64,000 nucleotides of DNA from Acidobacteriaceae bacterium (lineage in GTDB: Bacteria; Acidobacteriota; Terriglobia; Terriglobales; Acidobacteriaceae). Location: contig PLCO01000058.1 of the NCBI GenBank assembly GCA_003134815.1, forward strand, positions 1,533 through 65,532, given 5' to 3'. Made by a program: the position numbers and the translations under genes. Shown one piece after another: positions 1 to 8,498 of the stretch (the stretch's first letter is position 1; each line of letters opens with the position of its first letter). Under the pieces are notes generated by a model. That model made no database searches. It was not told where the DNA came from and saw only the letters and a program-made list of their open reading frames with translations.

Positions 1-405
1 CCCGACACGATGGCCACGGTTCTGGCCGCGCGGCTCAAGGGAGGAACTGGCGGCGGAGGCGGCGGTCAGGGTGGAGCAGGTGCAGGGGCCACAGGCCCGG
101 CAGGCAACGGAGCAGGCACACCACGCAGCGCGAATCAGGCTGGAACCGGGCAGGCTGGAGGCGGCGCGGGAAGAATGGACCTCGAATCCGTGCTGGAACG
201 CGCGCCGATCATTCAGCTCGCCAGTTTGCAAAAGGGTGAAGCGGTGATGATCGTGGCCACCGAAGATGGCCCGGGCGCGAACGGGGGCGTGAGTGCGGTC
301 AAATTGCTAGCCGGAGTGGAACCGCTGCTTGAAGCTCCGCAAGCGCAGGACCTGCTCTCAAGCTGGAGCCTGAGCTCGGGCGATTCGGGAACGGGCGTCG
401 AATAA
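1..405 (+). CDS. C-terminal part of a Gly-rich hypothetical protein
   Basis: The reading frame is open from the first base of the window to a TAA at 403-405, so this is the 3' end of a longer gene. The visible part has a Gly/Ala-rich low-complexity stretch (GTGGGGGGQGG type) followed by a more ordered segment rich in hydrophobic and acidic residues (AVMIVATEDG, VKLLAGVEPLLEA), which resembles the small beta-barrel type domains of secreted acidobacterial proteins, but I cannot name a family. It lies 66 bp upstream of a TonB-dependent receptor that itself carries a Gly-rich loop, so the two may be co-expressed. The function is unknown. An ATG at 10 is in frame but is probably internal. Confidence 0.6.
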   Translation, partial: PDTMATVLAARLKGGTGGGGGGQGGAGAGATGPAGNGAGTPRSANQAGTGQAGGGAGRMDLESVLERAPIIQLASLQKGEAVMIVATEDGPGANGGVSAVKLLAGVEPLLEAPQAQDLLSSWSLSSGDSGTGVE

Positions 406-471
406 CAGTACGGGCTCGAGTAATCCCATCGTTTTTTTATTCGCAAGCAAACATGCGCAAGTGAGGAAATT

Positions 472-3400
472 TTGCCTTCAAAATCTAATTCGCCTTCAAA
501 ATCCCATTCATTGATATCGTGTTTCTTTGTCGCCTTCATCTTTGCTTTGGCTCTCGAGTCGGCTTGCGCAGTTGCGCGCGCGCAAACCACGCCCTCAGCA
601 CCACCGGCTACGCAAGACCAGTCGGCGCCCGCTGCAACGCCTCCGCCTGCAGCAGATTCGACCGGAGCGCCGGCACCGCAAACAACGACACCGCCAGCGG
701 CGGCATCTCCTTCGCAAGCAACGCCCGCACCGGCGTCCGGAACGCAGACCGCTCCGAATTCTGGAACGCAAAGCGCGCCAACGCCAGCAGCACAAGCCGC
801 GCCAGCACAAGCTTCTCCAGCTTCAACCGGTACGCTGCACGGCCACATCCTTGACCCAACGAGTGCGCTGATTCCGGGCGCGCAGATAACCGTGACCACA
901 GCAGCCGGCGCCAACGCGGGCAGCGCCACCGCCGACGCCGCGGGAGGCTACCAGATCCGCGGGCTTGCTGCGGGAAGCTATGTGATCGAGGCGAGCTTTA
1001 CGGGTTTTGCGCCTTTCGTCTCCGCGCCGATCGCGTTGAACGCGGGGCAGACCAAGAACATCGACATCAAAATGGCGATTGAAGCCGCGCAGCAGCAGGT
1101 GGTGGTCACCGACGAAGGCGGCCCGACGGTCAGCACGGAAGCCGGCAGCAACGCGAACTCCATGGTGCTCAAAGGCAGCGACCTCGATGCGCTTTCCGAC
1201 GATCCCGATGAGCTGTCGAATGAATTGACGGCACTCGCCGGCCCTTCGGCAGGCCCCAACGGCGGGCAGATTTACATTGATGGCTTCACCGGCGGCCAAC
1301 TGCCGCCCAAGTCGAGCATCCGGGAGATTCGCATCAACCAGAACCCGTTTTCGGCCGAGTTCGACAAGATCGGCTACGGGCGCATCGAAATTCTGACCAA
1401 GCCGGGAACCGACACGCTGCACGGGCGCGTTTTCGGTCAGGGCAATGACAACGTCTTCAACACCGGCAACCCGTTTACGACGAATCTGCCTCCCTACTAC
1501 AGCTTCCAGTACAACGGCACAGTGAGCGGCGCGCTCTCAAAATGGGCGTCGTTCTTCGTCACCGTGGAGCAGCGCAACACGCAGACCGACAATGTGTATT
1601 CGATTCCCGGCGGGCCGGTCTTCGACGCGACGACAAACATGTGGTCGATTGTCCCTGACATCGCTCCGTGCGTCCCTGGAATCGTTAGCGGAAGCCTTTT
1701 CAGCCCGACAAACCACCTGGAGGTTACTCCGCGCATCGACCTGCAACTGGGCCAGAAGAATACGCTCACCATGCGCTACCAGTTCGAGCGGAACAATGCG
1801 AGCGGCTCGCTCGGCCAGTCGTCGCTGCCGACCACATCGAGCACTGCCGACTCGCAGGAACACGAAATTCAGCTCGACGATACGCAGATCATCAGCGACC
1901 GCATCGTGAACGAGACGCGCTTCGAGTACAGCAGGGGCATCTCGAGCTCCACACCGGTAAGCGCAGTGCCCGGCTTTGGGCCGGCCGGCAGCGCGCCCAG
2001 CGTTGGTGTGCCCGGCGTGTTTTCCGGCGGAGGCAACAGCGGGCAAACGTCGAGTTCGCACTCCGATCACTTTGAGCTGCAGAACTTCATCACGGTGAGC
2101 GCCGGGAAACAGGCGATCAAAATCGGCGCATGGTTGCGCGACGACCGCAACACAATTTCAAAGGATGGAAACTTCAACGGCACATTCACCTTCCCGTCGG
2201 TCACAGCATTCGTGGATACATGGAACGGCGTCGAAAGCGGAGAGACTTTTGCCCAGATCGCTGCTGCCTGCCCGCCGACGCAAACCGGCGGATGCCTGCC
2301 CACCCAGTTCGCGTATACGACCGGGCCATTTGCCTTCCAAGGCAACGTGTTCAACGCGGCGCTCTACTACCAGGACGATTGGACGGTGAACAAACTGCTC
2401 ACGCTCTCCGGCGGGTTGCGCTGGGAGGGGCAGAACCACATCGCCGACCACAGCGACTGGGCTCCGCGCGTCGCGTTTGCGTACGCTCTCGACGGCCACA
2501 AACAAGGCGCTACGACCAAGACCGTACTGCGCGGCGGCTTCGGCTTCTTCTACGACCGCTACGCCGTAGGTTACCTGATGAATCTAGAGGAGCTGAACGG
2601 GACTGCGAAGAGCCAGGTACAGACCTACATCAACAATCCTACTTGCTTCAACGGGACGAGCCTGAGCTCGATTCCGGGCGGCGTGGCCAGCTGCGGGAGC
2701 CTATCAACGGCAACGCCGGTTGTCTTCGCGGTTTCGCCCACTTATCGCTCGCCCTATATGGAGCAGCTCGGCGTGAGCCTGGAGCGCCAGGTTACCAAGG
2801 CAGCGACAGTGACGTTCACGTACATGCACTCATCCGGCTTCCACCAACTTGTGACGCGCAATTCGAACGCGTACCTGCCGGGAACATTCCAATACGGCAG
2901 CACGACGCTCACCGGCACACGCCCCAACCCGAACGAGGGCAACGTGCGGCAGTTTTTTCCTGAGGCGGTATTCAACGAGAATCAGCTCATCGTGAATGTG
3001 AACGCGCGCATCTCGCCGAAGTTGAGCCTGACAGGCTTTTATGCGGGGAGTTGGGCAAACTCCGACGGCGGCGGCGGATCGACCCCATCGAACTCCTACA
3101 ATCTGCGGCAGGATTACGGCCGCGCCGGATTCGTGCGCCCGCAGTGGGTGTTCCTGATGGGCAACTACACCGGGCCGTGGGCGATTACCTTTAATCCGTT
3201 TCTCATCGCTCAGGGCGGACAGCCGTACAACGTGACGTCGCCGTTCGATTTGACCGGCGACGCCTTCTTCAACGACCGGCCTGCGTATGCGACCGCTCCA
3301 TCAAGCCCGAGCGACGTTGTGCAGACCAGTTTTGGCGCGCTCGATGTGGTTCCGCAGGCCGGCGAGAAGCTGCTCCCTGCGTCGATCGGCAACAGCCCGT

Positions 3401-3798
3401 CTTCGGTCGCGGTGAACCTGCGATTGGGCCGGACGTTTGGGATCGGCCCCAAGGTGGAGTCGCCCGGAGGGCCTCCTCCGGGAGGGGGCGGCGGCGGACG
3501 CGGCGGCGGTTTTGGCGGACCCTTCGGCGGCGGCGGCGGACGCGGCGGCATGTTCGGCGGCGGCGCGAATACCAACGCAAAGAAGTATTCCCTGAATTTC
3601 AATGTGCAGGCGCTGAACCTGTTCAACGACATCAATCGGGGCAAGCCCGTGGGCGGCATTCAGCCTACATTCGATCCATCTACTGGGCTTTATGGTCCGG
3701 GCGCGCAGTTCGGCAGATCGAGCGGGCTTGCCGGCGGAATCTTCTCGACGAGTTCGGCGGCACGGCGAGTCTTCTTCCAGGCGGCATTCCAGTTCTAA
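472..3798 (+). CDS. TonB-dependent receptor with carboxypeptidase-regulatory-like domain (Oar-like)
   Basis: Large outer-membrane protein of 1108 aa. It has a signal peptide (about residues 1-38, ending near AVARAQ), a long Pro/Ala/Gln/Thr-rich linker (about 40-117), a carboxypeptidase-regulatory-like beta-sandwich (about 118-213, starting TGTLHGHILDP), a plug-like region (about 214-330, with ILTKPGTDTLHG) and a long beta-barrel ending in the aromatic outer-membrane signature QAAFQF. A Gly/Pro-rich segment lies at about 998-1033, probably in an extracellular loop. This family is expanded in Acidobacteria and is thought to import oligosaccharides or other large substrates using TonB energy; the substrate here is unknown. 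The start is a TTG close behind a GAGGAA; an in-frame TTG at 511 would give a shorter signal peptide. No SusD-like partner is adjacent. Confidence 0.88.
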   Translation: MPSKSNSPSKSHSLISCFFVAFIFALALESACAVARAQTTPSAPPATQDQSAPAATPPPAADSTGAPAPQTTTPPAAASPSQATPAPASGTQTAPNSGTQSAPTPAAQAAPAQASPASTGTLHGHILDPTSALIPGAQITVTTAAGANAGSATADAAGGYQIRGLAAGSYVIEASFTGFAPFVSAPIALNAGQTKNIDIKMAIEAAQQQVVVTDEGGPTVSTEAGSNANSMVLKGSDLDALSDDPDELSNELTALAGPSAGPNGGQIYIDGFTGGQLPPKSSIREIRINQNPFSAEFDKIGYGRIEILTKPGTDTLHGRVFGQGNDNVFNTGNPFTTNLPPYYSFQYNGTVSGALSKWASFFVTVEQRNTQTDNVYSIPGGPVFDATTNMWSIVPDIAPCVPGIVSGSLFSPTNHLEVTPRIDLQLGQKNTLTMRYQFERNNASGSLGQSSLPTTSSTADSQEHEIQLDDTQIISDRIVNETRFEYSRGISSSTPVSAVPGFGPAGSAPSVGVPGVFSGGGNSGQTSSSHSDHFELQNFITVSAGKQAIKIGAWLRDDRNTISKDGNFNGTFTFPSVTAFVDTWNGVESGETFAQIAAACPPTQTGGCLPTQFAYTTGPFAFQGNVFNAALYYQDDWTVNKLLTLSGGLRWEGQNHIADHSDWAPRVAFAYALDGHKQGATTKTVLRGGFGFFYDRYAVGYLMNLEELNGTAKSQVQTYINNPTCFNGTSLSSIPGGVASCGSLSTATPVVFAVSPTYRSPYMEQLGVSLERQVTKAATVTFTYMHSSGFHQLVTRNSNAYLPGTFQYGSTTLTGTRPNPNEGNVRQFFPEAVFNENQLIVNVNARISPKLSLTGFYAGSWANSDGGGGSTPSNSYNLRQDYGRAGFVRPQWVFLMGNYTGPWAITFNPFLIAQGGQPYNVTSPFDLTGDAFFNDRPAYATAPSSPSDVVQTSFGALDVVPQAGEKLLPASIGNSPSSVAVNLRLGRTFGIGPKVESPGGPPPGGGGGGRGGGFGGPFGGGGGRGGMFGGGANTNAKKYSLNFNVQALNLFNDINRGKPVGGIQPTFDPSTGLYGPGAQFGRSSGLAGGIFSTSSAARRVFFQAAFQF

Positions 3799-3900
3799 GT
3801 GCAGGGGGCAGGGGTCAGGGGTCAGGGATCAGGGATCAGGGATCAGTAAATGCAGTTGAACTCTATTTACTGTCTATTGCTCGTTACTGTTTATTGCTCG
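3799..3900. repeat. Intergenic tandem short repeats (CAGGGATCAGGGATC type and a 17-bp doublet)
   Basis: Directly after the receptor stop codon come repeated 7-bp units (GGGATCA / GGGGTCA), about six in a row. They are followed at about 3866-3900 by two near-identical 17-bp units (TTACTGTCTATTGCTCG and TTACTGTTTATTGCTCG). The last unit overlaps the 3' end of the convergent glycosyltransferase gene. Related GGGA-type units recur in many other intergenic regions of the window. Confidence 0.75.
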
Positions 3901-5021
3901 CGATTCTCGATCAATGATGTGTAGAGTGATTCCCACGTGTCCGCGGCGGTATCGATGCTGAAGTGACGCAGAATTCGCTCGCGCGCGGCGCGGCCTTGTT
4001 TGGCGAGCTCTTCCCTGCCCTGCTGCATCGTGGCGAGCATCGCGTCGGCTAGCGCCGCCGAATCTTTCGCCGGAACAATGACACCCACGTCGCCGACCAG
4101 CTCGCGCACGCCACCTACGTCGGTGACGACCACAGGCTTCTCCATGGCCATCGCTTCGCCGACTGCCAGCGGCATTCCTTCCCAAGCGGAAGCAGAAACA
4201 AACCCATCGGCTGCATCGAGCAGAGCGGGCATGTCGCGGCGCAGGCCAAGCCAGCGAACAGCGCCGTCGACGCCCAGCTCGCTCGCGAGGGCCGCGAGCA
4301 GCGTCTGCTCGTCCCCGCGAGCGTCTCCGGCAACCCACAAACGCGCGTCAGGTCTCTTCGCGCTGACTGCCGCAAAGGCGCGCAACAAATTTGGGTAGTC
4401 TTTCCCCGGAAAGAGGCGCCCCACGGCGATCCAGATAAAGTTCGCACTATCTGATGTGATCCCCATCTCGATTTCCATCTTTAGGCGCGTCCGCGCTCTC
4501 CGGTCCGCTTCGGGCGCAAAGCTGTCGACATCGATGCCATTCAGAATTACCGAACATTTGCGCGGCGGCACGGCTTTGAGCTGCACAAATCGCCCCGCGG
4601 CGGACTCGCTCACGGCGACGGTGCGGCGACTGAGACTGTCAGTGAGGCGATAAATCAGCATGCGCCACCAGCCGCCTTCGTAAACATTGTGAACGGTAGA
4701 GAGCACGACAAAGGGCGGACCCGCGATCCAAAGCAACCGAGCGAAAATGTTTGCGTGAAAGCTGTGGCTATGCACCATGTCCGGCCGGAACTCGCGCAGA
4801 AACTCGCGCCCGCGCTTGTATCCTTTGAGCACGCTGGCCGGCGTCTTGCGAATAGCCAGATGAAGGGTGCGAATTTCGGTGGGCCACTCTTCAGGCAGGC
4901 GCGGCATCAGCACCAGAACCGCGACCGTGTGGCCGCGCTTCGCCATTCGTTCCGCAACAGCGAGGGCCTGCTTTTCTGCCCCGCCCACGCCGAGCGACGC
5001 AAGCAGGTAGACGATGCGCAT
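3891..5021 (-). CDS. Glycosyltransferase family 4 (GT4-type)
   Basis: Cytoplasmic or membrane-associated sugar transferase of 376 aa with the GT-B fold of family 4. The N-terminal acceptor domain starts with the glycine-rich loop GVGGAEKQA (about residues 11-19). The C-terminal nucleotide-sugar domain carries GRLFPGKDYPNLL (about 200) and the E(x7)E region EGMPLAVGEAMAMEKPVV (about 280). Length and order fit bacterial GT4 enzymes that build surface polysaccharides or glycolipids. The specific donor and acceptor cannot be read from sequence. It stands alone, converging with the TonB receptor and 45 bp beyond the stop of the DoxX gene on the same strand. The start ATG at 5021 opens directly into the first beta-strand (MRIVYLLAS), which supports it. 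Confidence 0.88.
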   Translation of the reverse strand: MRIVYLLASLGVGGAEKQALAVAERMAKRGHTVAVLVLMPRLPEEWPTEIRTLHLAIRKTPASVLKGYKRGREFLREFRPDMVHSHSFHANIFARLLWIAGPPFVVLSTVHNVYEGGWWRMLIYRLTDSLSRRTVAVSESAAGRFVQLKAVPPRKCSVILNGIDVDSFAPEADRRARTRLKMEIEMGITSDSANFIWIAVGRLFPGKDYPNLLRAFAAVSAKRPDARLWVAGDARGDEQTLLAALASELGVDGAVRWLGLRRDMPALLDAADGFVSASAWEGMPLAVGEAMAMEKPVVVTDVGGVRELVGDVGVIVPAKDSAALADAMLATMQQGREELAKQGRAARERILRHFSIDTAADTWESLYTSLIENREQ

Positions 5022-5065
5022 GGGGCCCGAACCAACCTCGAAACTTGTCTTTGCCTGAATGACGC

Positions 5066-5593
5066 TTATCTTTGCTTGAATATTGTCCGGATCGATGATA
5101 CCGCAGAGTGCATCGCTCTGACCGGCGGCGAGAGGCGAAAAGCAATCGGTGTGTCAAGCGCGAACAGGCCGGGACCGAGAATCATGATCAACAGCGCGGC
5201 AAACCAGTAGTTATAGGCGTCAGCGCCCTGAAACTTGTCGGGACTGGAGAGGACGCCGAGGAAGGCATCTTTTTCCGCGGTCCAGAAGGCGACGGTCATA
5301 TTGATGAACAGGACCAGCGCGACGAGGCGCGTGCCGAAGCCGACCGCGAGAAGAATTCCGCCGACAAATTCAACGATCGAGACAAAGAGGGCCGTTTGAT
5401 GCGGCATGGGAAGATTGAGTGTTTCGAAGTATAGGCCAACGCGATTGAGGTTATGCAACTTGCCCCAGCCGTCGGTTGCGAACTGCCAGCCCCAGTAGAG
5501 GCGAATGGCCAAGAGCAGCGGGCTCTGCAGCTTGTTGAGAAACATTCGGAGACCGCTGTATGCAACGGTGGCGGTTCGTACGAGAGCTGACAT
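5066..5593 (-). CDS. DoxX-family membrane protein, putative accessory protein of the bufferin-like cluster
   Basis: Integral membrane protein of 175 aa with about four hydrophobic segments (near residues 25-45, 68-88, 92-112 and 130-150). It has the DoxX pattern, including the early RLYWGWQFATDGWGKL segment and a VEFVGGILLAVGFGTRL helix. A Shine-Dalgarno AGAGGAATTCT precedes the ATG. It is the last gene of a minus-strand run after the DUF2063 gene (131-bp gap). DoxX proteins are common companions of DUF692/DUF2063 genes, where they have been proposed to assist maturation or export of the modified peptide. The precise role is not established, so I give no symbol. Confidence 0.85.
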   Translation of the reverse strand: MSALVRTATVAYSGLRMFLNKLQSPLLLAIRLYWGWQFATDGWGKLHNLNRVGLYFETLNLPMPHQTALFVSIVEFVGGILLAVGFGTRLVALVLFINMTVAFWTAEKDAFLGVLSSPDKFQGADAYNYWFAALLIMILGPGLFALDTPIAFRLSPPVRAMHSAVSSIRTIFKQR

Positions 5594-5724
5594 AGAATTC
5601 CTCTTTCATCGCGGCCGGCCTTGCGACACACATCCGCGATCTGGCCGCACTAATCAATTCACGCGAACTAAGTCAGACAAACTAAGCTGTGGAGATCGAC
5701 TCTGGCAAATCTGGTCTGGCAAAT

Positions 5725-6648
5725 TCAACCGGCGCAAATCCAGCCGAACTCGGCCCAGTCGCCAAACCACTCCCGCACGCGGTCGGCACGTTTAGATTCG
5801 GGAATACGCGAGCCAATAAATCCAGCATCGAGCGCCTCGCCAAGTGCAGACCCCGAGCGAATCGCTTCGAGCGTCTGAAATTCTTCGCGAACGATGCGGC
5901 GATAGTACACCGAAAGATCGACGCGATGCACGGCAAGCCAGATGGGCCGCGGCCGCAACCTGGGAACCGCGGTCTGCGCGCCGGAAACTTCTTCATGCGC
6001 GACTCCCGCTTCACTTGTCTGGCGTTTTTCTCTGCGGTGCAGCTCGATCACCAGATCGTCGGCTGGGTAGTGGAGTGCCACCAGTTGCAGATAAGGCTGC
6101 AAGGTGAGCAGCGAATCTCCTTGCAGCGCCGCGATTTTCCTTTGCGTGAGCGGAGCGAGCTCCGCCGCGTCAAAAGCCTCGACGAACGCCCATTCCAGTT
6201 TCGCCATGTCGACGGCCAGGCGATGGCGTCGTCCAGTGTGTTCGGGATGAGCAGCAACCCATGCGGGAAGTTTGGAGCCGAGGTTGCGCAGCGTGAACGA
6301 CCGGCTGGGATGCTCCGCAAGATAAGCGATGCTTAGCGCATCAAATTTACTGTTCCCGACGACAGCGCGCAGCGCCGGGAAATCTTCAGCCAGAGCGCCC
6401 AGCACGCGGTACCAATACTGCCGGTTGTAGATTTCGAGGCGCTCGAATGCCGTGAGCCGCGTGTTGGGCGCGATGAATGAGGCAGCGACGGCGGTGGTTG
6501 ATCGACCATCCGGCATTGTCGGGCGCATGTTCTCATCGGGCGTAAGCGGCTGCATCACGGCCGCGGCCATCTCGCGCTGGAGCGCAGCAAGATCCATCAG
6601 ACTTCGATTCGTCGGGGGGGTCGTCGAGACGTTCGCGTGCGCGCTCAT
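5725..6648 (-). CDS. bufC: DUF2063 family protein, BufC-like partner of the MNIO enzyme
   Basis: A 307-aa protein. The conserved N-terminal part (LAALQREMAAAVM, then FERLEIYNRQYWYRVLGALAEDFPALRAVVG) is the typical DUF2063 helical domain, followed by a variable C-terminal half. In characterised systems this family binds the precursor peptide and presents it to the DUF692 enzyme. The start chosen is the ATG at 6648, which overlaps the TGA of the upstream DUF692 gene (ATGA), so the two are probably translationally coupled. A longer in-frame reading up to 6750 would overlap the enzyme gene by about 100 bp and is unlikely. The symbol is by analogy with bufferin clusters. Confidence 0.85.
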   Translation of the reverse strand: MSAHANVSTTPPTNRSLMDLAALQREMAAAVMQPLTPDENMRPTMPDGRSTTAVAASFIAPNTRLTAFERLEIYNRQYWYRVLGALAEDFPALRAVVGNSKFDALSIAYLAEHPSRSFTLRNLGSKLPAWVAAHPEHTGRRHRLAVDMAKLEWAFVEAFDAAELAPLTQRKIAALQGDSLLTLQPYLQLVALHYPADDLVIELHRREKRQTSEAGVAHEEVSGAQTAVPRLRPRPIWLAVHRVDLSVYYRRIVREEFQTLEAIRSGSALGEALDAGFIGSRIPESKRADRVREWFGDWAEFGWICAG

Positions 6649-7505
6649 TTCGCCGCTCGCACAAGCTCGGTTGCATGCGGCTGCAAAAATCTTTGCGCCT
6701 TTTTCGCTTCGGCGTGAACCTCGTCGAAGCTGGGAATATGGTCGTCCCACTCGAGCAGCGTGGGTGTGGGCCCGCAGCGCTCAATGGCGCGCGCATAGAG
6801 CTGCCACACAGGGTCGATCACCGGATGATCGTGCGTGTCTAAAATGTACTTCTCATATTTCGAATGTCCGGCGATGTGAATCTGCGCCACGCGATCTGCG
6901 GGCACGGCGTTCACGTAGTCCAGCGGATTGAACTCGTGGTTCATGGCCGAGACGTAGACGTTATTTACATCGAAGAGAATTCCGCAATCGGCACGTTCCA
7001 CGACTTCCGTCAAAAACTCCCACTCCGTCATTTCAGAGCCGGTGAATGCAGCGTACGAGCTGACGTTCTCAACGGCGACGGGAATCTCAAGGTAATCCTG
7101 CACCATGCGCACACGCTCGACGGTGCGTTCGACGGCCTCCCAGGTGTAAGGCAGCGGAAGCAGATCGTGCGTGTACGCGCCGTCGACAGAGCCCCAGCAG
7201 AGATGATCGCTGAGCCACGGAGTTTTTGTGCGGCGAACCAGATTCTTGAGCCGCTTCAGGTGTTCCGGATCGGGCGCTGTGACGGAGCCGAAGTACATCG
7301 ACACGCCGTGCTGAACAACTCTGTATTGTTCGAGAATGCGATCCAGCGTGGCCAGCGGACGGCCGGCATCGCACATGTAATTTTCCGAGATGATTTCAAA
7401 CCAGTCGACGACCGGCTTGCGAGAGAAGATGTGCTCGTAGTGAGGAATGCGCAGGCCGATGCCGACGCCGTGGTCCTGAAACGCATTGAAGCGATTGCCG
7501 GACAT
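6645..7505 (-). CDS. bufB: DUF692 multinuclear non-heme iron oxidative enzyme (MNIO), BufB-like
   Basis: A 286-aa TIM-barrel enzyme of the DUF692/MNIO family, the same superfamily as MbnB of methanobactin synthesis. Diagnostic segments are GLRIPHYEHIF at the start, SDHLCWGS (about residue 100), VENVSSYAAF (about 140), DVNNVYVSAMNH (about 175) and the C-terminal HIAGHSKYEKY...DTHDHPV, which hold the His/Asp/Glu residues expected to bind iron. These enzymes oxidise cysteines of precursor peptides, for example to 5-thiooxazoles in bufferins. The start is taken at the ATG at 7505 (MSGNRFNAF). The upstream in-frame extension is made only of short intergenic repeats. No clear Shine-Dalgarno is visible in front of it, because the repeat abuts the start. 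Confidence 0.9.
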   Translation of the reverse strand: MSGNRFNAFQDHGVGIGLRIPHYEHIFSRKPVVDWFEIISENYMCDAGRPLATLDRILEQYRVVQHGVSMYFGSVTAPDPEHLKRLKNLVRRTKTPWLSDHLCWGSVDGAYTHDLLPLPYTWEAVERTVERVRMVQDYLEIPVAVENVSSYAAFTGSEMTEWEFLTEVVERADCGILFDVNNVYVSAMNHEFNPLDYVNAVPADRVAQIHIAGHSKYEKYILDTHDHPVIDPVWQLYARAIERCGPTPTLLEWDDHIPSFDEVHAEAKKAQRFLQPHATELVRAAK

Positions 7506-7550
7506 AGAGAGACAGGGAACAGGGATTAGGGAACAGGGAACAGAAATCAC
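7506..7550. repeat. GGGAACAG-type short tandem repeat between bufA and bufB
   Basis: Four GGGA-units (AGGGAACAGGGATTAGGGAACAGGGAACAG) lie directly upstream of the bufB start codon, in the place where a ribosome binding site would be expected. They belong to the same dispersed family as the units near 3.8, 21.4, 25.2, 36.3, 56.7 and 58.2 kb. Confidence 0.8.
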
Positions 7551-7646
7551 GAATCAAATGCGGACGATGAACAGATGAACAGAATGGGAGGATCGGCGAA
7601 ACGAAGTGCGAGAAGCCCCAGCGAACGCCGATCCCCCGGGGTTTCG

Positions 7647-7952
7647 TTAGATGGAGTCTGGCATCTTGGAGCCGTCCGTTGAGCAGCCGCCCTTGCCCTT
7701 GCAACTGTTCTTGCCGGAGCAGCCGTTGTCACCGGATTTGCATCCGCCCTGACCCTTACAGTCATTCTTGCCTTTACAGGAGTGCTTGGCGGTGTCAAAG
7801 TTCGAACCGCTGTAGCGCAAACCGGCCTTCATAACCTTGGCGGAGTTTGCGGTTGCGGAGGTTTGCGAAGCCGCGTGGGCGGCGACGGCACTGCCACCGG
7901 CCAGACCGGCCAGTGCGGCGGAGAGGAGCACTGCATTCAGCTGGTTTTTCAT
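7647..7952 (-). CDS. bufA: Cys-rich secreted precursor peptide, BufA-like (bufferin-type RiPP)
   Basis: A 101-aa protein with an Ala-rich signal peptide (MKNQLNAVLLSAALAGLAGGSAVAAHA) and a C-terminal core of low complexity in which six cysteines sit in Gly/Lys repeats (CKGKNDC, CKGQGGC, CSGKNSC, CKGKGGC), mostly spaced by five residues. This is the pattern of the CKGxGGC class of bufferin precursors, periplasmic peptides whose cysteines are modified by the neighbouring MNIO enzyme so that they bind copper. The ATG at 7952 begins the signal peptide; longer readings upstream have no signal sequence. A GAGG lies about 11 bases upstream. It is first in the order bufA-bufB-bufC-doxX on the minus strand. 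Metal specificity is inferred. Confidence 0.85.
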   Translation of the reverse strand: MKNQLNAVLLSAALAGLAGGSAVAAHAASQTSATANSAKVMKAGLRYSGSNFDTAKHSCKGKNDCKGQGGCKSGDNGCSGKNSCKGKGGCSTDGSKMPDSI

Positions 7953-8498
7953 AGAGTTTTTAACCTCATTCGGGAATGGCGCGGCTTTGCACCGCGGGTT
8001 TGGGGAACGCAGGATGATCAGTTCGTCCACCCCGCAGAATTTGGTGGTACCCAACCTTGGAGTGCCTGCGCGGGGAAAGGTTACAGGGAAAACCGCGCGG
8101 CAGAATGAATTTATCACTTTTGGCTGTAACCTGGCTGGCAACATTGTCATCACATTGTCGATTGGCCCCGCAGAGGCGATTCAACTCATGAAAAAGCTGT
8201 TTTTCGCCGGCAAGAATGCGGCGGATGCAATCGGCCTCGAACTCCGGTTTGGGTGCATTCTTCATCGAGCGTGATCGATCTTTGATCGTTCTTCGGGGGG
8301 TTCCAAATAGCCATCCTGGCCGGGGCTAATTGCTGCTTAAAGTGAACTATACCGTGGGCAGCAGATGGCCCATCCCGCCATGGCGGGACCCCTGGATGCG
8401 CCGGAAGGCCGAGCTTTTGCCTCGACTTTTTGATTTCATAAAGATTCCTTGCAAAAAACCAATGGTTTGGGCTGTACAATCCCTCACATAGGAGACCT
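7953..8498. other. Divergent intergenic region between bufA and the zinc-ribbon gene
   Basis: No supported gene in these 546 bases. It holds a 9-bp inverted repeat (8078-8132), a perfect 16-bp palindrome TCCCGCCATGGCGGGA at 8373-8388 that resembles the 61.8-kb repeat CATCCCGTTCTAGCGGGAC, and the short direct repeat GATCGATCTTTGATCGTTC near 8274-8292. Promoters for both flanking genes should lie here. Confidence 0.5.
8078..8132. promoter_or_regulatory. Inverted repeat AGGTTACAG / CTGTAACCT upstream of bufA
   Basis: Perfect 9-bp arms at 8078-8086 and 8124-8132 lie about 125-180 bp upstream of the bufA start. The GTAACC core resembles the -35 hexamer I recall for some ECF sigma factors that control bufferin operons, but I could not find a matching -10 at a fixed distance. 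It may instead be a repressor operator. No sigma factor gene is adjacent. Confidence 0.3.

Noticed and set aside
1497..2505. Several minus-strand readings of 90-180 codons under the TonB receptor
   Set aside because: They are shadows of a high-GC gene in other frames, with no domain or start-site evidence.
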